Source of the DNA: Mangrovibacter yixingensis | GTDB lineage: Bacteria; Pseudomonadota; Gammaproteobacteria; Enterobacterales; Enterobacteriaceae | DNA: 64,000 bases | Direction of reading: 5' to 3' | NCBI RefSeq assembly: GCF_020523985.1 | Contig: NZ_JAIVKM010000002.1 | Location: 496,001 to 560,000, forward strand | Shown here: one piece after another, positions 11,766-20,435 of the stretch | Layout of the letters: each line of letters starts with the position of its first letter | How positions within the stretch are numbered: position 1 is the first letter of the stretch | Made by a program: the position numbers and the translations under genes | The notes under the pieces: model-generated | Databases searched by the model: none | What the model saw: the letters and a program-made list of their open reading frames with translations, nothing else | Told to the model about the DNA's origin: nothing

Positions 11766-11803
11766 AAGGCCGTGCTTCCGAAAGGAATGCGCGGCTTATT
11801 CTC
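11766..11803 (+). terminator. Partial terminator between rpsU and dnaG
   Basis: Arms 11766-11779 and 11784-11797, with a GAAA loop and a T-rich 3' flank, form the T1-type hairpin known in E. coli to reduce dnaG expression relative to rpsU. dnaG starts 33 bases later. Confidence 0.7.
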
Positions 11804-11829
11804 GTTTAAGAGCTGAAAAACCGGGGCCT

Positions 11830-13581
11830 ATGGCTGGACGTATCCCACGCGTTTTTATCAATGACTTGCTTGCTCGCACCGACATCGTCGACCTGATCGA
11901 TGCGCGTGTAAAGCTGAAAAAGCAAGGCAAGAATTACCACGCGTGTTGCCCATTCCATAATGAAAAAACCCCTTCTTTTACGGTGAATGGCGAGAAGCAG
12001 TTTTATCACTGTTTTGGGTGTGGCGCCCATGGTAATGCCATCGACTTTTTAATGAATTACGACAAGCTTGAATTTGTCGAAACCGTTGAAGAGCTCGCCG
12101 CCATGCACAATCTGGAAGTTCCCTACGAAGCCGGTAACGGTCCGGGGCAAATTGAACGTCATCAGCGGCAAAATCTGTACCAGTTGCTTGATGGGCTGAA
12201 TACATTTTACCAACAATCTCTGACTCAACCTGTTGCTGAAAACGCACGCCAGTATCTGGAAAAACGTGGTCTCAGCCAGGAAGTTATTGCGCATTTCGCT
12301 ATCGGTTATGCGCCGCAGGGTTGGGATAATGTGCTTAAACGTTTTGGTCAGCATGCCGAAAACAAGCAGGCACTGATTGATGCCGGGATGCTGGTAACAA
12401 ATGATAACGGTCGCAGTTATGACCGTTTCAGGGAACGCGTTATGTTCCCCATCCGGGATAAGCGCGGCAGAGTGATTGGCTTTGGCGGACGCGTGTTGGG
12501 TGATGGGCTTCCCAAATACCTCAACTCACCGGAAACCGATATTTTCCATAAAGGCCGCCAGTTATATGGCCTTTATGAAGCACAGCAAAACCAGCCTTCT
12601 CCTGCACGGTTACTGGTGGTTGAAGGTTATATGGATGTTGTCGCGCTGGCGCAGTATGGCATTAACTATGCCGTTGCCTCGCTGGGTACGTCGACAACAG
12701 CAGACCATATTCAATTGCTGTTTCGGGCAACAAACACTGTTGTTTGTTGTTATGACGGCGACCGGGCCGGTCGTGATGCAGCATGGCGCGCACTGGAAAC
12801 AGCGCTGCCTTTCATGACTGACGGTCGTCAGCTACGCTTTATGTTTCTGCCTGATGGCGAAGACCCGGATACACTGGTTCGCAAAGAAGGCAAAGCAGCA
12901 TTTGAAACCCGGATTGAGCAGGCTCAGCCACTCTCCGCGTTTCTGTTTAATAGTTTGCTGCCTCAGGTAGACCTGAGTTCGCCAGATGGGCGAGCACAGC
13001 TAAGCACACTGGCTTTACCATTAATCAGCCAGGTGCCGGGCGAAACTTTACGCATTTTTTTGCGCCAGGAATTGGGTAACAAACTCGGTATTCTGGATGA
13101 AACACAACTGGAACGGTTGATGCCGCGCCAGGCGGAAACACCTGTAAATCCGCAGCCAGCCGGGCTAAAACGGACAACCATGCGTATACTGATAGGGTTG
13201 TTAATACAAAATCCGCAGCTTGCGCCGCTGGTTCCTTCATTGGCTGGGCTTGAGCAGGCAAAATTGCCGGGTCTTGGGTTGTTCTCTGAGTTGGTTGCCG
13301 CATGTTTGGCGCAGCCAGGATTGAACACCGGGCAGCTACTTGAGCTTTATCGTGGCAGAAAAGAAGCCCCAACCCTTGAAAAATTGGCAACATGGGACGA
13401 TATAGCAGATAAGGACATTGCAGAACAAACCTTCACCGATGCGCTCAGCCATATGTTTGATACGGTGCTGGATCTACGGCTCTCTGAGCTTATCGCTCGG
13501 TCAAGAACAGAAGGTTTAAACGCTGCGGAGCGTGAAGAAGTTCGCGTGATTACCGAAGCGTTAAAACGCGCAAAGAAATAG
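11830..13581 (+). CDS. dnaG: DNA primase
   Basis: DnaG makes RNA primers at the replication fork in concert with DnaB helicase. The 583-residue protein has a CHC2 zinc finger (Cys40, His43, Cys61, Cys64), an RNA polymerase core with the TOPRIM fold (VVEGYMDVVAL near 259, CYDGDRAGR near 309), and a helical C-terminal DnaB-binding domain from about 435. It is two residues longer than E. coli DnaG, and the differences are confined to the linker and the extreme C-terminus. It is the middle gene of the operon with rpsU and rpoD. Confidence 0.97.
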   Translation: MAGRIPRVFINDLLARTDIVDLIDARVKLKKQGKNYHACCPFHNEKTPSFTVNGEKQFYHCFGCGAHGNAIDFLMNYDKLEFVETVEELAAMHNLEVPYEAGNGPGQIERHQRQNLYQLLDGLNTFYQQSLTQPVAENARQYLEKRGLSQEVIAHFAIGYAPQGWDNVLKRFGQHAENKQALIDAGMLVTNDNGRSYDRFRERVMFPIRDKRGRVIGFGGRVLGDGLPKYLNSPETDIFHKGRQLYGLYEAQQNQPSPARLLVVEGYMDVVALAQYGINYAVASLGTSTTADHIQLLFRATNTVVCCYDGDRAGRDAAWRALETALPFMTDGRQLRFMFLPDGEDPDTLVRKEGKAAFETRIEQAQPLSAFLFNSLLPQVDLSSPDGRAQLSTLALPLISQVPGETLRIFLRQELGNKLGILDETQLERLMPRQAETPVNPQPAGLKRTTMRILIGLLIQNPQLAPLVPSLAGLEQAKLPGLGLFSELVAACLAQPGLNTGQLLELYRGRKEAPTLEKLATWDDIADKDIAEQTFTDALSHMFDTVLDLRLSELIARSRTEGLNAAEREEVRVITEALKRAKK

Positions 13582-13660
13582 GCGTGTGGCACTACAGAAT
13601 TAACATGCTTTGTGTTGTGAGGGAAGTGAAAATGCACCTGCAACCCGGAGCAGCGAATTT

Positions 13661-13780
13661 GCTCTAAATAATTCGTGCTGCAGGAAGGCGGCAACGCAGT
13701 GAACGGCCTCGAGCTTACATCAGTAAGTGACCGGTGCGAGCGAGGCAGCCAACACACCTGCGGCGCGAAGTATGACGAGA
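13661..13780. repeat. ERIC (IRU) element, copy 1
   Basis: A 120-base element with the ERIC left end (CTAAATAATTCGTGCTGCAGG), the central palindrome GAGCTTACATCAGTAAGTGA and the right end GCGAAGTATGACGAGA. This core is what ERIC-PCR primers target. It lies within the rpsU-dnaG-rpoD operon. Confidence 0.85.
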
Positions 13781-13782
13781 TT

Positions 13783-13902
13783 GCTCTAAATAATTCGTGT
13801 TGCAGGAAGGCGGCAACGCAGTGAGACGCCGGGAGCTTACATCAGTAAGTGACTGGTGCGAGCGAGGCAGCCAACGCACCTGCGGCGCGAAGTATGACGA
13901 GA
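13783..13902. repeat. ERIC (IRU) element, copy 2 in direct tandem
   Basis: A second 120-base copy in the same orientation, offset by 122 bases from copy 1 and differing at scattered positions (for example around 13822-13832). Both would be transcribed into the dnaG-rpoD intercistronic RNA, each able to fold into a long hairpin. Confidence 0.85.
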
Positions 13903-14176
13903 AAGAATTTAAGCGGCTTAACTGCCGAATATACCTCGGGAAGACCCCGAATGCCGCGAAGACGGGCAGCGGCCAGAAAATAAACCAGCCCGCCGTACCT
14001 GAGATTTTTCAGGGTGCAGCATGACAGTAATGGCGTGGCCCGGGCGGAAAGAAACCGCCGGGTAAACACAGACCAGGTCATATAACGCCGCAGTTTGAAA
14101 GAACCGGGTATACGTTATTGTTGGCAGTTTCGCCGACCAACACCAACTCTCATGACTTAAGTGTGGATACCGTCTT
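13903..14176. other. Intergenic segment upstream of rpoD
   Basis: There is no convincing ORF. A GC-rich imperfect stem (about 14038-14062, arms around CGGGCGG and CCGCCGGG) lies ahead of rpoD. The final bases GTGGATACCGTCTT before the ATG resemble the E. coli rpoD leader. Confidence 0.5.
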
Positions 14177-16018
14177 ATGGAGCAAAACCCGCAGTCACAG
14201 CTCAAGCTTCTTGTCACTCGTGGTAAGGAGCAAGGCTACCTGACCTATGCCGAGGTCAATGACCATCTGCCGGAGGATATCGTCGACTCCGACCAGATCG
14301 AAGACATCATCCAAATGATCAACGACATGGGCATCCAGGTGATGGAACATGCGCCGGATGCCGATGACCTGTTGCTGGCTGAAAACACGAATGATACTGA
14401 CGAAGATGCAGCAGAAGCCGCTGCACAAGTGCTTTCGAGTGTTGAATCCGAAATCGGCCGCACTACCGATCCCGTACGTATGTACATGCGTGAAATGGGC
14501 ACCGTTGAACTGCTGACCCGCGAAGGCGAAATCGACATCGCCAAACGTATTGAAGATGGGATCAACCAGGTTCAGTGCTCCGTTGCCGAATACCCGGAAG
14601 CTATCACCTATCTGTTAGAACAATATGACCGCGTCGAAGCAGAAGAAGCACGTCTGTCCGACCTGATTACCGGTTTTGTTGACCCGAACGCAGAAGAAGA
14701 CCTTGCCCCAACCGCCACTCACGTTGGTTCTGAATTGTCCCAGGAAGATATGGACGATGACGATGACGACGATGATGACGATGACGACGACAGCGACGAC
14801 GATAACAGTATCGACCCGGAACTGGCGCGCGAGAAATTCGCAGAACTGCGTGATCAATACATTGTTACTCGTGACACCATCAAACTGAAAGGCCGTAGCC
14901 ACGCGACTGCACAGGAAGAAATCCTGAAACTGTCTGAAGTATTCAAACAGTTCCGCCTGGTGCCAAAACAGTTTGATTACCTGGTAAACAACATGCGCAC
15001 CATGATGGACCGCGTACGTACCCAGGAACGTCTTATCATGAAACTGTGTGTTGAACAGTGCAAAATGCCGAAGAAAAACTTCATCACACTGTTTACTGGC
15101 AATGAAACCAGCGAAACCTGGTTCAACGCGGCTATCGCGATGAACAAGCCATGGTCTGAAAAGCTGAACGATGTTACTGAGGATGTTCAGCGTTGCCTGC
15201 AAAAACTGCGTCAGATTGAAGAAGAAACCGGCCTGACCATCGAGCAGGTTAAAGACATCAACCGTCGTATGTCGATTGGTGAAGCGAAAGCTCGCCGCGC
15301 CAAAAAAGAAATGGTTGAAGCAAACCTGCGTCTGGTTATTTCTATTGCCAAGAAATACACCAACCGTGGTCTGCAGTTCCTCGACCTGATTCAGGAAGGT
15401 AACATCGGCCTGATGAAAGCCGTAGATAAGTTCGAATACCGCCGTGGCTACAAGTTCTCAACTTACGCCACCTGGTGGATTCGTCAGGCTATCACGCGTT
15501 CTATCGCTGACCAGGCGCGTACCATCCGTATTCCGGTACATATGATTGAGACAATCAACAAACTCAACCGTATTTCACGCCAGATGCTGCAAGAAATGGG
15601 CCGTGAACCAACACCGGAAGAACTGGCTGAGCGCATGCTGATGCCAGAAGATAAAATCCGTAAGGTGCTGAAAATCGCCAAAGAGCCAATCTCCATGGAA
15701 ACACCAATCGGTGATGATGAAGATTCGCATCTGGGTGATTTTATCGAGGATACCACCCTCGAGCTGCCGCTGGATTCCGCAACAACGGAAAGCCTGCGTG
15801 CCGCAACCCACGATGTGCTTGCTGGCCTGACAGCCCGTGAAGCAAAAGTCCTGCGTATGCGTTTTGGTATTGATATGAATACTGACCATACCCTGGAAGA
15901 AGTGGGCAAACAGTTTGACGTAACCCGTGAACGTATTCGTCAGATTGAAGCGAAAGCACTGCGTAAACTGCGCCATCCGAGCCGTTCGGAAGTGTTGCGC
16001 AGCTTCCTGGACGATTAA
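14177..16018 (+). CDS. rpoD: RNA polymerase primary sigma factor sigma-70
   Basis: RpoD directs RNA polymerase to housekeeping promoters. The 613-residue protein equals E. coli in length and shows region 1.1 (1-80), the long non-conserved insert, region 2 ([20 protein letters not shown], then [14 protein letters not shown] for -10 recognition), region 3, and the region 4 helix-turn-helix ([19 protein letters not shown]). The acidic insert contains an unbroken run of 13 Asp (14753-14791), where E. coli has mixed Asp, Glu and Gly. It ends the operon, with a strong terminator just after. Confidence 0.98.
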   Translation: MEQNPQSQLKLLVTRGKEQGYLTYAEVNDHLPEDIVDSDQIEDIIQMINDMGIQVMEHAPDADDLLLAENTNDTDEDAAEAAAQVLSSVESEIGRTTDPVRMYMREMGTVELLTREGEIDIAKRIEDGINQVQCSVAEYPEAITYLLEQYDRVEAEEARLSDLITGFVDPNAEEDLAPTATHVGSELSQEDMDDDDDDDDDDDDDSDDDNSIDPELAREKFAELRDQYIVTRDTIKLKGRSHATAQEEILKLSEVFKQFRLVPKQFDYLVNNMRTMMDRVRTQERLIMKLCVEQCKMPKKNFITLFTGNETSETWFNAAIAMNKPWSEKLNDVTEDVQRCLQKLRQIEEETGLTIEQVKDINRRMSIGEAKARRAKKEMVEANLRLVISIAKKYTNRGLQFLDLIQEGNIGLMKAVDKFEYRRGYKFSTYATWWIRQAITRSIADQARTIRIPVHMIETINKLNRISRQMLQEMGREPTPEELAERMLMPEDKIRKVLKIAKEPISMETPIGDDEDSHLGDFIEDTTLELPLDSATTESLRAATHDVLAGLTAREAKVLRMRFGIDMNTDHTLEEVGKQFDVTRERIRQIEAKALRKLRHPSRSEVLRSFLDD

Positions 16019-16038
16019 TATTTTAATCCTCCAACGTG

Positions 16039-16067
16039 AAAAGGCCCTTTATGGGCCTTTTTTATTT
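16039..16067 (+). terminator. rpoD operon terminator
   Basis: An 8-bp stem AAAGGCCC / GGGCCTTT with a TTAT loop is followed by TTTTTATTTT. Confidence 0.9.
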
Positions 16068-16194
16068 TGTACGGTAATCGCCCGCAGCACGGAAAACATA
16101 CACGAAAACCTGCCTTACTCCTTCAACACCTCGTCTTTTGTACCATTCGCCAAATAAACCCGCATAACCAGAGCCCGCCATACACTTTTCGTGT

Positions 16195-16234
16195 GGGAAA
16201 ACGATTGCGCACACACAGTGCAATGCACCATAAT
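16195..16234 (+). promoter_or_regulatory. Predicted promoter overlapped by PurR box 1
   Basis: Bases 16195-16210 (GGGAAAACGATTGCGC) fit the PurR operator consensus with the central CG at 16202-16203. Its right half forms a -35-like TTGCGC (16205-16210), 18 bases ahead of CATAAT (16229-16234). Such an overlap is the usual geometry for PurR-hypoxanthine/guanine repression. Confidence 0.65.
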
Positions 16235-16283
16235 CACGCCTCATTCTGGTTCAGAATAGTCTTAGCCGGTAACGCAACGAAGA

Positions 16284-16299
16284 AGGTAAACGATTGCGT
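16284..16299 (+). promoter_or_regulatory. PurR box 2
   Basis: AGGTAAACGATTGCGT matches the PurR consensus at nearly all constrained positions (central CG at 16291-16292). It lies downstream of the predicted promoter, 89 bases after box 1. Confidence 0.65.
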
Positions 16300-16490
16300 C
16301 CAGGCATGGCATAGCAATTGCTATGTGAATTCAGGGAAAGGAGTTGGTATACAAGGCGCTGGCGTAAAACCGCCAAATTGATAGCCGAGCATGCAGCTAT
16401 CAGCCTTTTCCCGAAACAATAACGCGCATGCAACCCATTATTGGCAAGAGAACGCACGTCAGTGACGTCTCCCCATCACGAGAGATGATG

Positions 16491-17786
16491 ATGTTAGAAA
16501 AACTATTCAAGCTAAAAGCGCACAATACAACGGTTCGCACCGAAGTTATCGCGGGTATCACTACCTTCCTGGCAATGGCCTATATCCTGTTTGTTAACCC
16601 CAGCATCCTCGGTGCCACCGGCATGGATAAAGGTGCGGTGTTTGTCGCCACCTGTCTGGCTGCGGCAATCGGCTGTATGCTAATGGGCCTTATCGCCAAC
16701 TACCCAATCGCTCTGGCTCCGGGTATGGGGCTGAATGCCTTCTTTACTTACACCGTGGTATTGCACATGGGCTACACCTGGCAAATCGCGTTGGGTGCTG
16801 TATTTCTGTCAGCCTGTATCTTCTTCGCGCTGTCGATATTCAAAATCCGTGAGTGGATTATCAACAGTATTCCGTTACCGCTACGTTCCGGGATTGCCGC
16901 AGGCATTGGCTTGTTCCTTGCGCTTATCGCACTGGAAGGCGCCGGGATTGTTGTTGATAACCCAGCAACGCTGGTTGGCCTGGGCGACCTGACTAAACCT
17001 GGCCCGCTGCTGGCACTGTTAGGCTTTATCATCATTGTGGTACTGGAAGCCCGCCGCGTAACGGGTGCTGTACTGATCGGTATTCTGATTGTTACCTTCC
17101 TGTCTATGGGTATTGGCCTGACACCGTTCGGTGGTGTTTTCTCTGCTCCGCCGTCACTCGCGCCGACTTTCCTGCAACTGGATATTGCCGGTGCGTTTAA
17201 TGTGGGCCTGGTAAGCGTTATTTTTGCCTTCCTGTTTGTCGATGTATTTGATAACACCGGCACACTGCTGGGTGTAACCAAACGCGCCGGTCTTGCTGAT
17301 GAAGACGGTAACCTGCCGAAGATGGGCCGCGCACTGATTGCCGACAGCGCCGCAGCACTGTTTGGTTCACTCCTGGGTACTTCCACCACCACCAGTTATG
17401 TGGAATCTGCCGCAGGCGTAAGCGCCGGTGGCCGCACTGGCCTGACAGCCATTGTCGTTGCAATTCTGTTCCTGCTGAGCCTGTTCTTCTCACCACTGGC
17501 TGGCAGCGTACCGGTTTATGCTACTGCACCGGCACTGCTGTTCGTTGCTGTGTTGATGACCTCGGGTCTTGCTGAAATTGACTGGAAAGATGTCACCACT
17601 GCAGCACCGGTTACCGTAACCGCGCTGACCATGCCGCTGACTTATTCCATCGCTAACGGTATCGCTTTCGGGTTTATTACCTGGACTGTGGTGAAACTGC
17701 TGAGTGGCCGTACTAAAGAAGTGAACGCTGCACTGATTATCATGTCCATCCTGTTTGTTATCAAACTGGGTTGGCTGAGTGCCTGA
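16491..17786 (+). CDS. NCS2/AzgA-family purine (adenine or hypoxanthine/guanine) permease
   Basis: A proton-coupled nucleobase importer of the inner membrane. The 431-residue protein is mostly transmembrane helices with the AzgA-type motifs TEVIAGITTFLAMAYILFVN, ALAPGMGLNAFF, FDNTGTLLGVT, and TSYVESAAGVSAGGRTG with VYATAPALLF. It resembles E. coli AdeP/AdeQ more than GhxP/GhxQ, but I cannot fix the substrate. Three consecutive ATGs occur (16485, 16488, 16491). The CGAGAG before them is best spaced for 16491, giving MLEKLFKLKAH, aligned with AdeP. Two PurR boxes upstream support a purine role. It stands where E. coli has mug. Confidence 0.88.
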   Translation: MLEKLFKLKAHNTTVRTEVIAGITTFLAMAYILFVNPSILGATGMDKGAVFVATCLAAAIGCMLMGLIANYPIALAPGMGLNAFFTYTVVLHMGYTWQIALGAVFLSACIFFALSIFKIREWIINSIPLPLRSGIAAGIGLFLALIALEGAGIVVDNPATLVGLGDLTKPGPLLALLGFIIIVVLEARRVTGAVLIGILIVTFLSMGIGLTPFGGVFSAPPSLAPTFLQLDIAGAFNVGLVSVIFAFLFVDVFDNTGTLLGVTKRAGLADEDGNLPKMGRALIADSAAALFGSLLGTSTTTSYVESAAGVSAGGRTGLTAIVVAILFLLSLFFSPLAGSVPVYATAPALLFVAVLMTSGLAEIDWKDVTTAAPVTVTALTMPLTYSIANGIAFGFITWTVVKLLSGRTKEVNAALIIMSILFVIKLGWLSA

Positions 17787-17809
17787 TTGGTGTTCTGATT
17801 AGCGTTTAT

Positions 17810-17845
17810 GGGCTACTACCTTTGGGTAGTGGCCCTTTCGCTTTT
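17810..17845 (+). terminator. Terminator of the purine permease gene
   Basis: Arms 17810-17820 and 17825-17835 (11 bp with one wobble pair) are followed by TTTCGCTTTT. Confidence 0.85.
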
Positions 17846-18108
17846 ATACTGGCGTGCATACCGTAACAAGGGACCTTAACAGCCAGCCCCAAACCTGCCC
17901 CCTGTCCTTTTCTCCTGCAATAGCTATGCAGCCCATACAGATACTCTTAATGCGTTTATTCCTCCAGAGCATCCGCCACCGGGCGACTAACAAGCGAGCA
18001 TTTCTAATTCTTGTTGATTTTCTAACGGGTTAACACTGCTTATAAAATCAGCATACGCATTATAATGGCTGGATTGAGCCAGTCAGTTCCATTATAATCG
18101 TCCGCCAC
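17846..18108. other. Intergenic region before tRNA-Ile2
   Basis: No coding signal is seen. Two TATAAT hexamers, at 18061-18066 and 18093-18098, point toward the tRNA. Neither has a good -35 at 16-18 bases, so the tRNA promoter is not settled. Confidence 0.5.
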
Positions 18109-18184
18109 GGCCCCTTAGCTCAGTGGTTAGAGCAGGCGACTCATAATCGCTTGGTCCCCCGTTCAAGCCGGGGAGGGGCCACCA
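18109..18184 (+). tRNA. ileX: tRNA-Ile2 (anticodon CAU, lysidine type)
   Basis: A 76-base tRNA with acceptor GGCCCCT / AGGGGCC, D-arm TAGCTCAGTGGTTAGAGCA, anticodon CAT at 18142-18144, a TTCAAGC T-loop, and an encoded CCA end. The sequence up to the T-arm is the same as E. coli ileX, which reads AUA codons after TilS converts C34 to lysidine. The T-stem differs (five G-C pairs). Its 3' end marks the start of the accessory island. Confidence 0.95.
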
Positions 18185-18521
18185 AATAAAACAAGGGCTT
18201 ATGTAAAAACATAAGCCCTTCGTCTTTTTCAGGGATACTCAGGGGATACCTCGAAAGGTATGAATGAGTAAATCATTACACCTCGCCCAATCGCATGTTG
18301 TTGCAAGTTGTGCTGCATTTACCGTGTCCTGCCAAAATAGAGAACGGTTATCTACCTTCCATTTTGTAGTGCTCGACAAAAACATCCACATTCATGCTCG
18401 TTCGCCCTTCCATAGTCCTTTACCAGCGAGACCTGATAGACAGCGATTGCAAATTGACAGATGACATAAAGTGTCATATTGATTTTGAATACTCACAAAC
18501 GCTGTCACAGAAGGGAATCCA
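18185..18521. other. Non-coding start of the accessory island
   Basis: After the ileX terminator there is no convincing gene. A 66-codon ORF at 18264-18464 lacks a good ribosome site and resembles nothing known to me. A TTGACA at 18454-18459, with inverted repeat ATGACA (18461-18466) / TGTCAT (18472-18477) directly behind it, may be a promoter with an operator for the next gene. No integrase is present. Confidence 0.4.
18193..18229 (+). terminator. Terminator of ileX
   Basis: An 11-bp perfect stem (18193-18203 with 18210-18220) has loop TAAAAA and is followed by CGTCTTTTT. Confidence 0.88.
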
Positions 18522-19502
18522 ATGAAAATTTTTGAGAAAAAAACTAAACATCACTATGTATGGGCTCATTATCTTAGAGATTGGACAATTGATGGGACCA
18601 ACATTTGGTACATTACAAAGAAGTCTGGTACTGCCTGTGACAGTGTCAGGGGGTTAGGTTTCGAAAAAAACTTCTACAAAATGGGCAAACTCAAAGAAAG
18701 CGATAAAGAACTAATTACTCTCTTAATAAAAAACACCAATGATACATTAAAAAAAATTCATTGGGATTTTGTAAATATGATATTTGAAGCACAAAATACC
18801 ATCTCACAATTTTCATCTAGAATTAATGCTAAAATTGGTTTTAGCCTAGAGGAAATAATGCAAAGCAATCTTTTTGAGAACTACCTATCCCAACAAGAAT
18901 CAAGAACCATAGAAATATTAGATGAATTAAGGAAAGGTAATTTACTACATTTAGAGGACAAAAAAACTTACTACGATTTTTGCTATTTTTTAGGCCATCA
19001 GTTTTCCAGGACATTAAAAATAAAAAAATCACTATTTCTTTCATTGGATAAAACCCCTGCAGAAAACCATGTACGAGAGCGATTTAAAGATTTCTATGAA
19101 AGAAACTGGTGGTTTATGTGTTCATTTTTCGCAACAAATCTCTCTTATGATATGTCGTTAAATAGCAATAAAAAACTAATTCTCCTTGAGAATAGATCAA
19201 CTATTGATTTCATAACATCTGACCATCCATTAATAAACTTAAATCCTGAAGGTAGCGAAGGCGAATTTGTTGATTATTACTACCCAATTTCTAGCCGTAA
19301 AGCAGTTTTAATACTCACAAGTAGTGAAAGTTATTTTTCGAGTCATCAATTAAATGATAATGATGTACATATGCTTAACACAAAGATAGCTAACGCCTCA
19401 TGCAAAACCATATTTGGGAATAGCAGAGAAGTTATTTTAATGTATAAAAAGGAATTTCATCAGCGTAAATACTTAGCTTTTTCCGGAAACGCAACAGACT
19501 GA
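18522..19502 (+). CDS. DUF4238-family protein
   Basis: A 326-residue protein with N-terminal KKTKHHYVWAHYLRDW, the equivalent of the HYVPxxYLxxF opening of DUF4238, and the later FITSDHPLINLNP segment followed by YYYPISSRKAVLIL, which is the family's second conserved block. No signal peptide or membrane helix is seen. The biochemical function of the family is unknown. The gene is strikingly A+T-rich with AAA/ATA/TTA codons, unlike its neighbours, which indicates acquisition by transfer. A GAAGGG lies upstream of the ATG. Position next to the tRNA suggests island cargo; a defence role is possible but unproven. Confidence 0.7.
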   Translation: MKIFEKKTKHHYVWAHYLRDWTIDGTNIWYITKKSGTACDSVRGLGFEKNFYKMGKLKESDKELITLLIKNTNDTLKKIHWDFVNMIFEAQNTISQFSSRINAKIGFSLEEIMQSNLFENYLSQQESRTIEILDELRKGNLLHLEDKKTYYDFCYFLGHQFSRTLKIKKSLFLSLDKTPAENHVRERFKDFYERNWWFMCSFFATNLSYDMSLNSNKKLILLENRSTIDFITSDHPLINLNPEGSEGEFVDYYYPISSRKAVLILTSSESYFSSHQLNDNDVHMLNTKIANASCKTIFGNSREVILMYKKEFHQRKYLAFSGNATD

Positions 19503-19670
19503 AGCAACTGTAACTTAGGGCACACTCAGCCCAAAATCTGCCACTGGCTGCCCTGAAGGATGTCAACTGACAACCTGATTCCCCCTGCTACGTTCACCAA
19601 AACTCAGTACATGGCCTTTACAGGCAGTCTGTAACTGTTGTTCAGTGGCGTCAGGATTCGTTAGACGAAG

Positions 19671-19707
19671 TTGACACTTTTCCCGTTTTTACCCGAAAAA
19701 GTGTCAA
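19671..19707. repeat. Inverted repeat in island spacer
   Basis: TTGACACTTTTCCCG and CCCGAAAAAGTGTCAA form a near-perfect inverted repeat around a short T-rich centre. It sits in the 243-base gap (19503-19745) between the DUF4238 gene and a minus-strand ORF. It could end either transcript or be the scar of a mobile element. Nothing else is seen in this gap. Confidence 0.55.
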
Positions 19708-19745
19708 GCTGGTGTGTTGATGGCGGGTTTAGTTTAAACGGAGGT

Positions 19746-20084
19746 TTACAGTTTTTCGCCTTTCAGCAGACATAATGTCCGCAGGCACGGTTCATTCCAG
19801 TCGTCCGGTGTATCCGGATGAATTGTGGCAACGTAAGCCAGCTCAGAACGGAGGAAACGTAAAGCGCCTGCCACACGGTCTTTGCCATAAAAGCTGTGGG
19901 TTTCTTCATCCAGTCGAAACAAAATGAGTAATTGTTCATCAGGTTCGTGTTGAATATCAAAACCCAGCTCAGTGGCTGCAGCCTCAACCCTCTGGCCACC
20001 TTCCACACCATCAGAAAGTTCGCCACCATCATGCCCCCATACCCATACAGCCGCCTGTGTAAACATCACCGCAAAATGAACCAT
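19746..20084 (-). CDS. Hypothetical protein of 112 residues
   Basis: I do not recognise this protein. It is acidic and soluble in appearance (no signal, no helix long enough for a membrane), with segments such as ELGFDIQHEPDEQLLILFRLDEETHSFYG and IHPDTPDDW. Two starts are possible: the first ATG (20082-20084), or MFTQAAVWVW six codons on, preceded by GCGGTG. Amino-acid composition and the absence of overlap with another gene favour a real protein. It lies between a palindrome and an IS3 relic, with the Tlde1 toxin beyond, so it may be cargo or a stranded immunity or regulator gene. Confidence 0.5.
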   Translation of the reverse strand: MVHFAVMFTQAAVWVWGHDGGELSDGVEGGQRVEAAATELGFDIQHEPDEQLLILFRLDEETHSFYGKDRVAGALRFLRSELAYVATIHPDTPDDWNEPCLRTLCLLKGEKL

Positions 20085-20137
20085 TCACTTTTATAGAGCT
20101 TTCAACATAATAATTATCTCCTTCTGAGGAGAAAATC

Positions 20138-20380
20138 ATGCGTAAAGCCCTATTTCCCGAACACCACGTCATTGCCGTTCTGAAGTCTGTCGAAGCCGGA
20201 CGAACTGTTAAGGATGTCTGCCGTGAAGCCGGTATTTCTGAAGCCAGCCATTACAACTGGAAGCGTCTGATATCAAAAAGATGAAAACCGGAGACAGAAA
20301 CAGATGTTTGCTGATCTCAGCGTCGAGTAACGGGCACTGAAAGACGTTATGCCGGACAACTCCAGGAATTAACTGATTGA
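20138..20380 (+). pseudogene. IS3-family transposase OrfA remnant
   Basis: Starting at the ATG at 20138 (GAGGA upstream), the frame MRKALFPEHHVIAVLKSVEAG... DVCREAGISEASHYNWK is the helix-turn-helix OrfA of an IS3-family element. I recall this version from the IS407/ISEhe3 group. Bases are missing after YNWK and the frame stops at 20284. Beyond it, other frames still give pieces of QMFADLS and ALKDV. OrfB is absent. This is a decayed insertion sequence directly upstream of the toxin gene. Confidence 0.8.
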
Positions 20381-20435
20381 AAACACACAGTTAAGGGGGA
20401 TCATGTTGCCACTATCTTTTTTACAGGGATTATTT

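Noticed and set aside
13661-13902. CRISPR array from the 122-base repeats
   Set aside because: Only two long palindromic units with the ERIC core and no spacers.
16062-16244. Minus-strand ORF of 60 codons as a mug remnant
   Set aside because: None of the Mug motifs (such as CGINPG) appear, and it lies across the permease's upstream region.
18264-18464. 66-codon ORF after ileX
   Set aside because: No ribosome site, no recognisable features, and it ends in the promoter region of the next gene.
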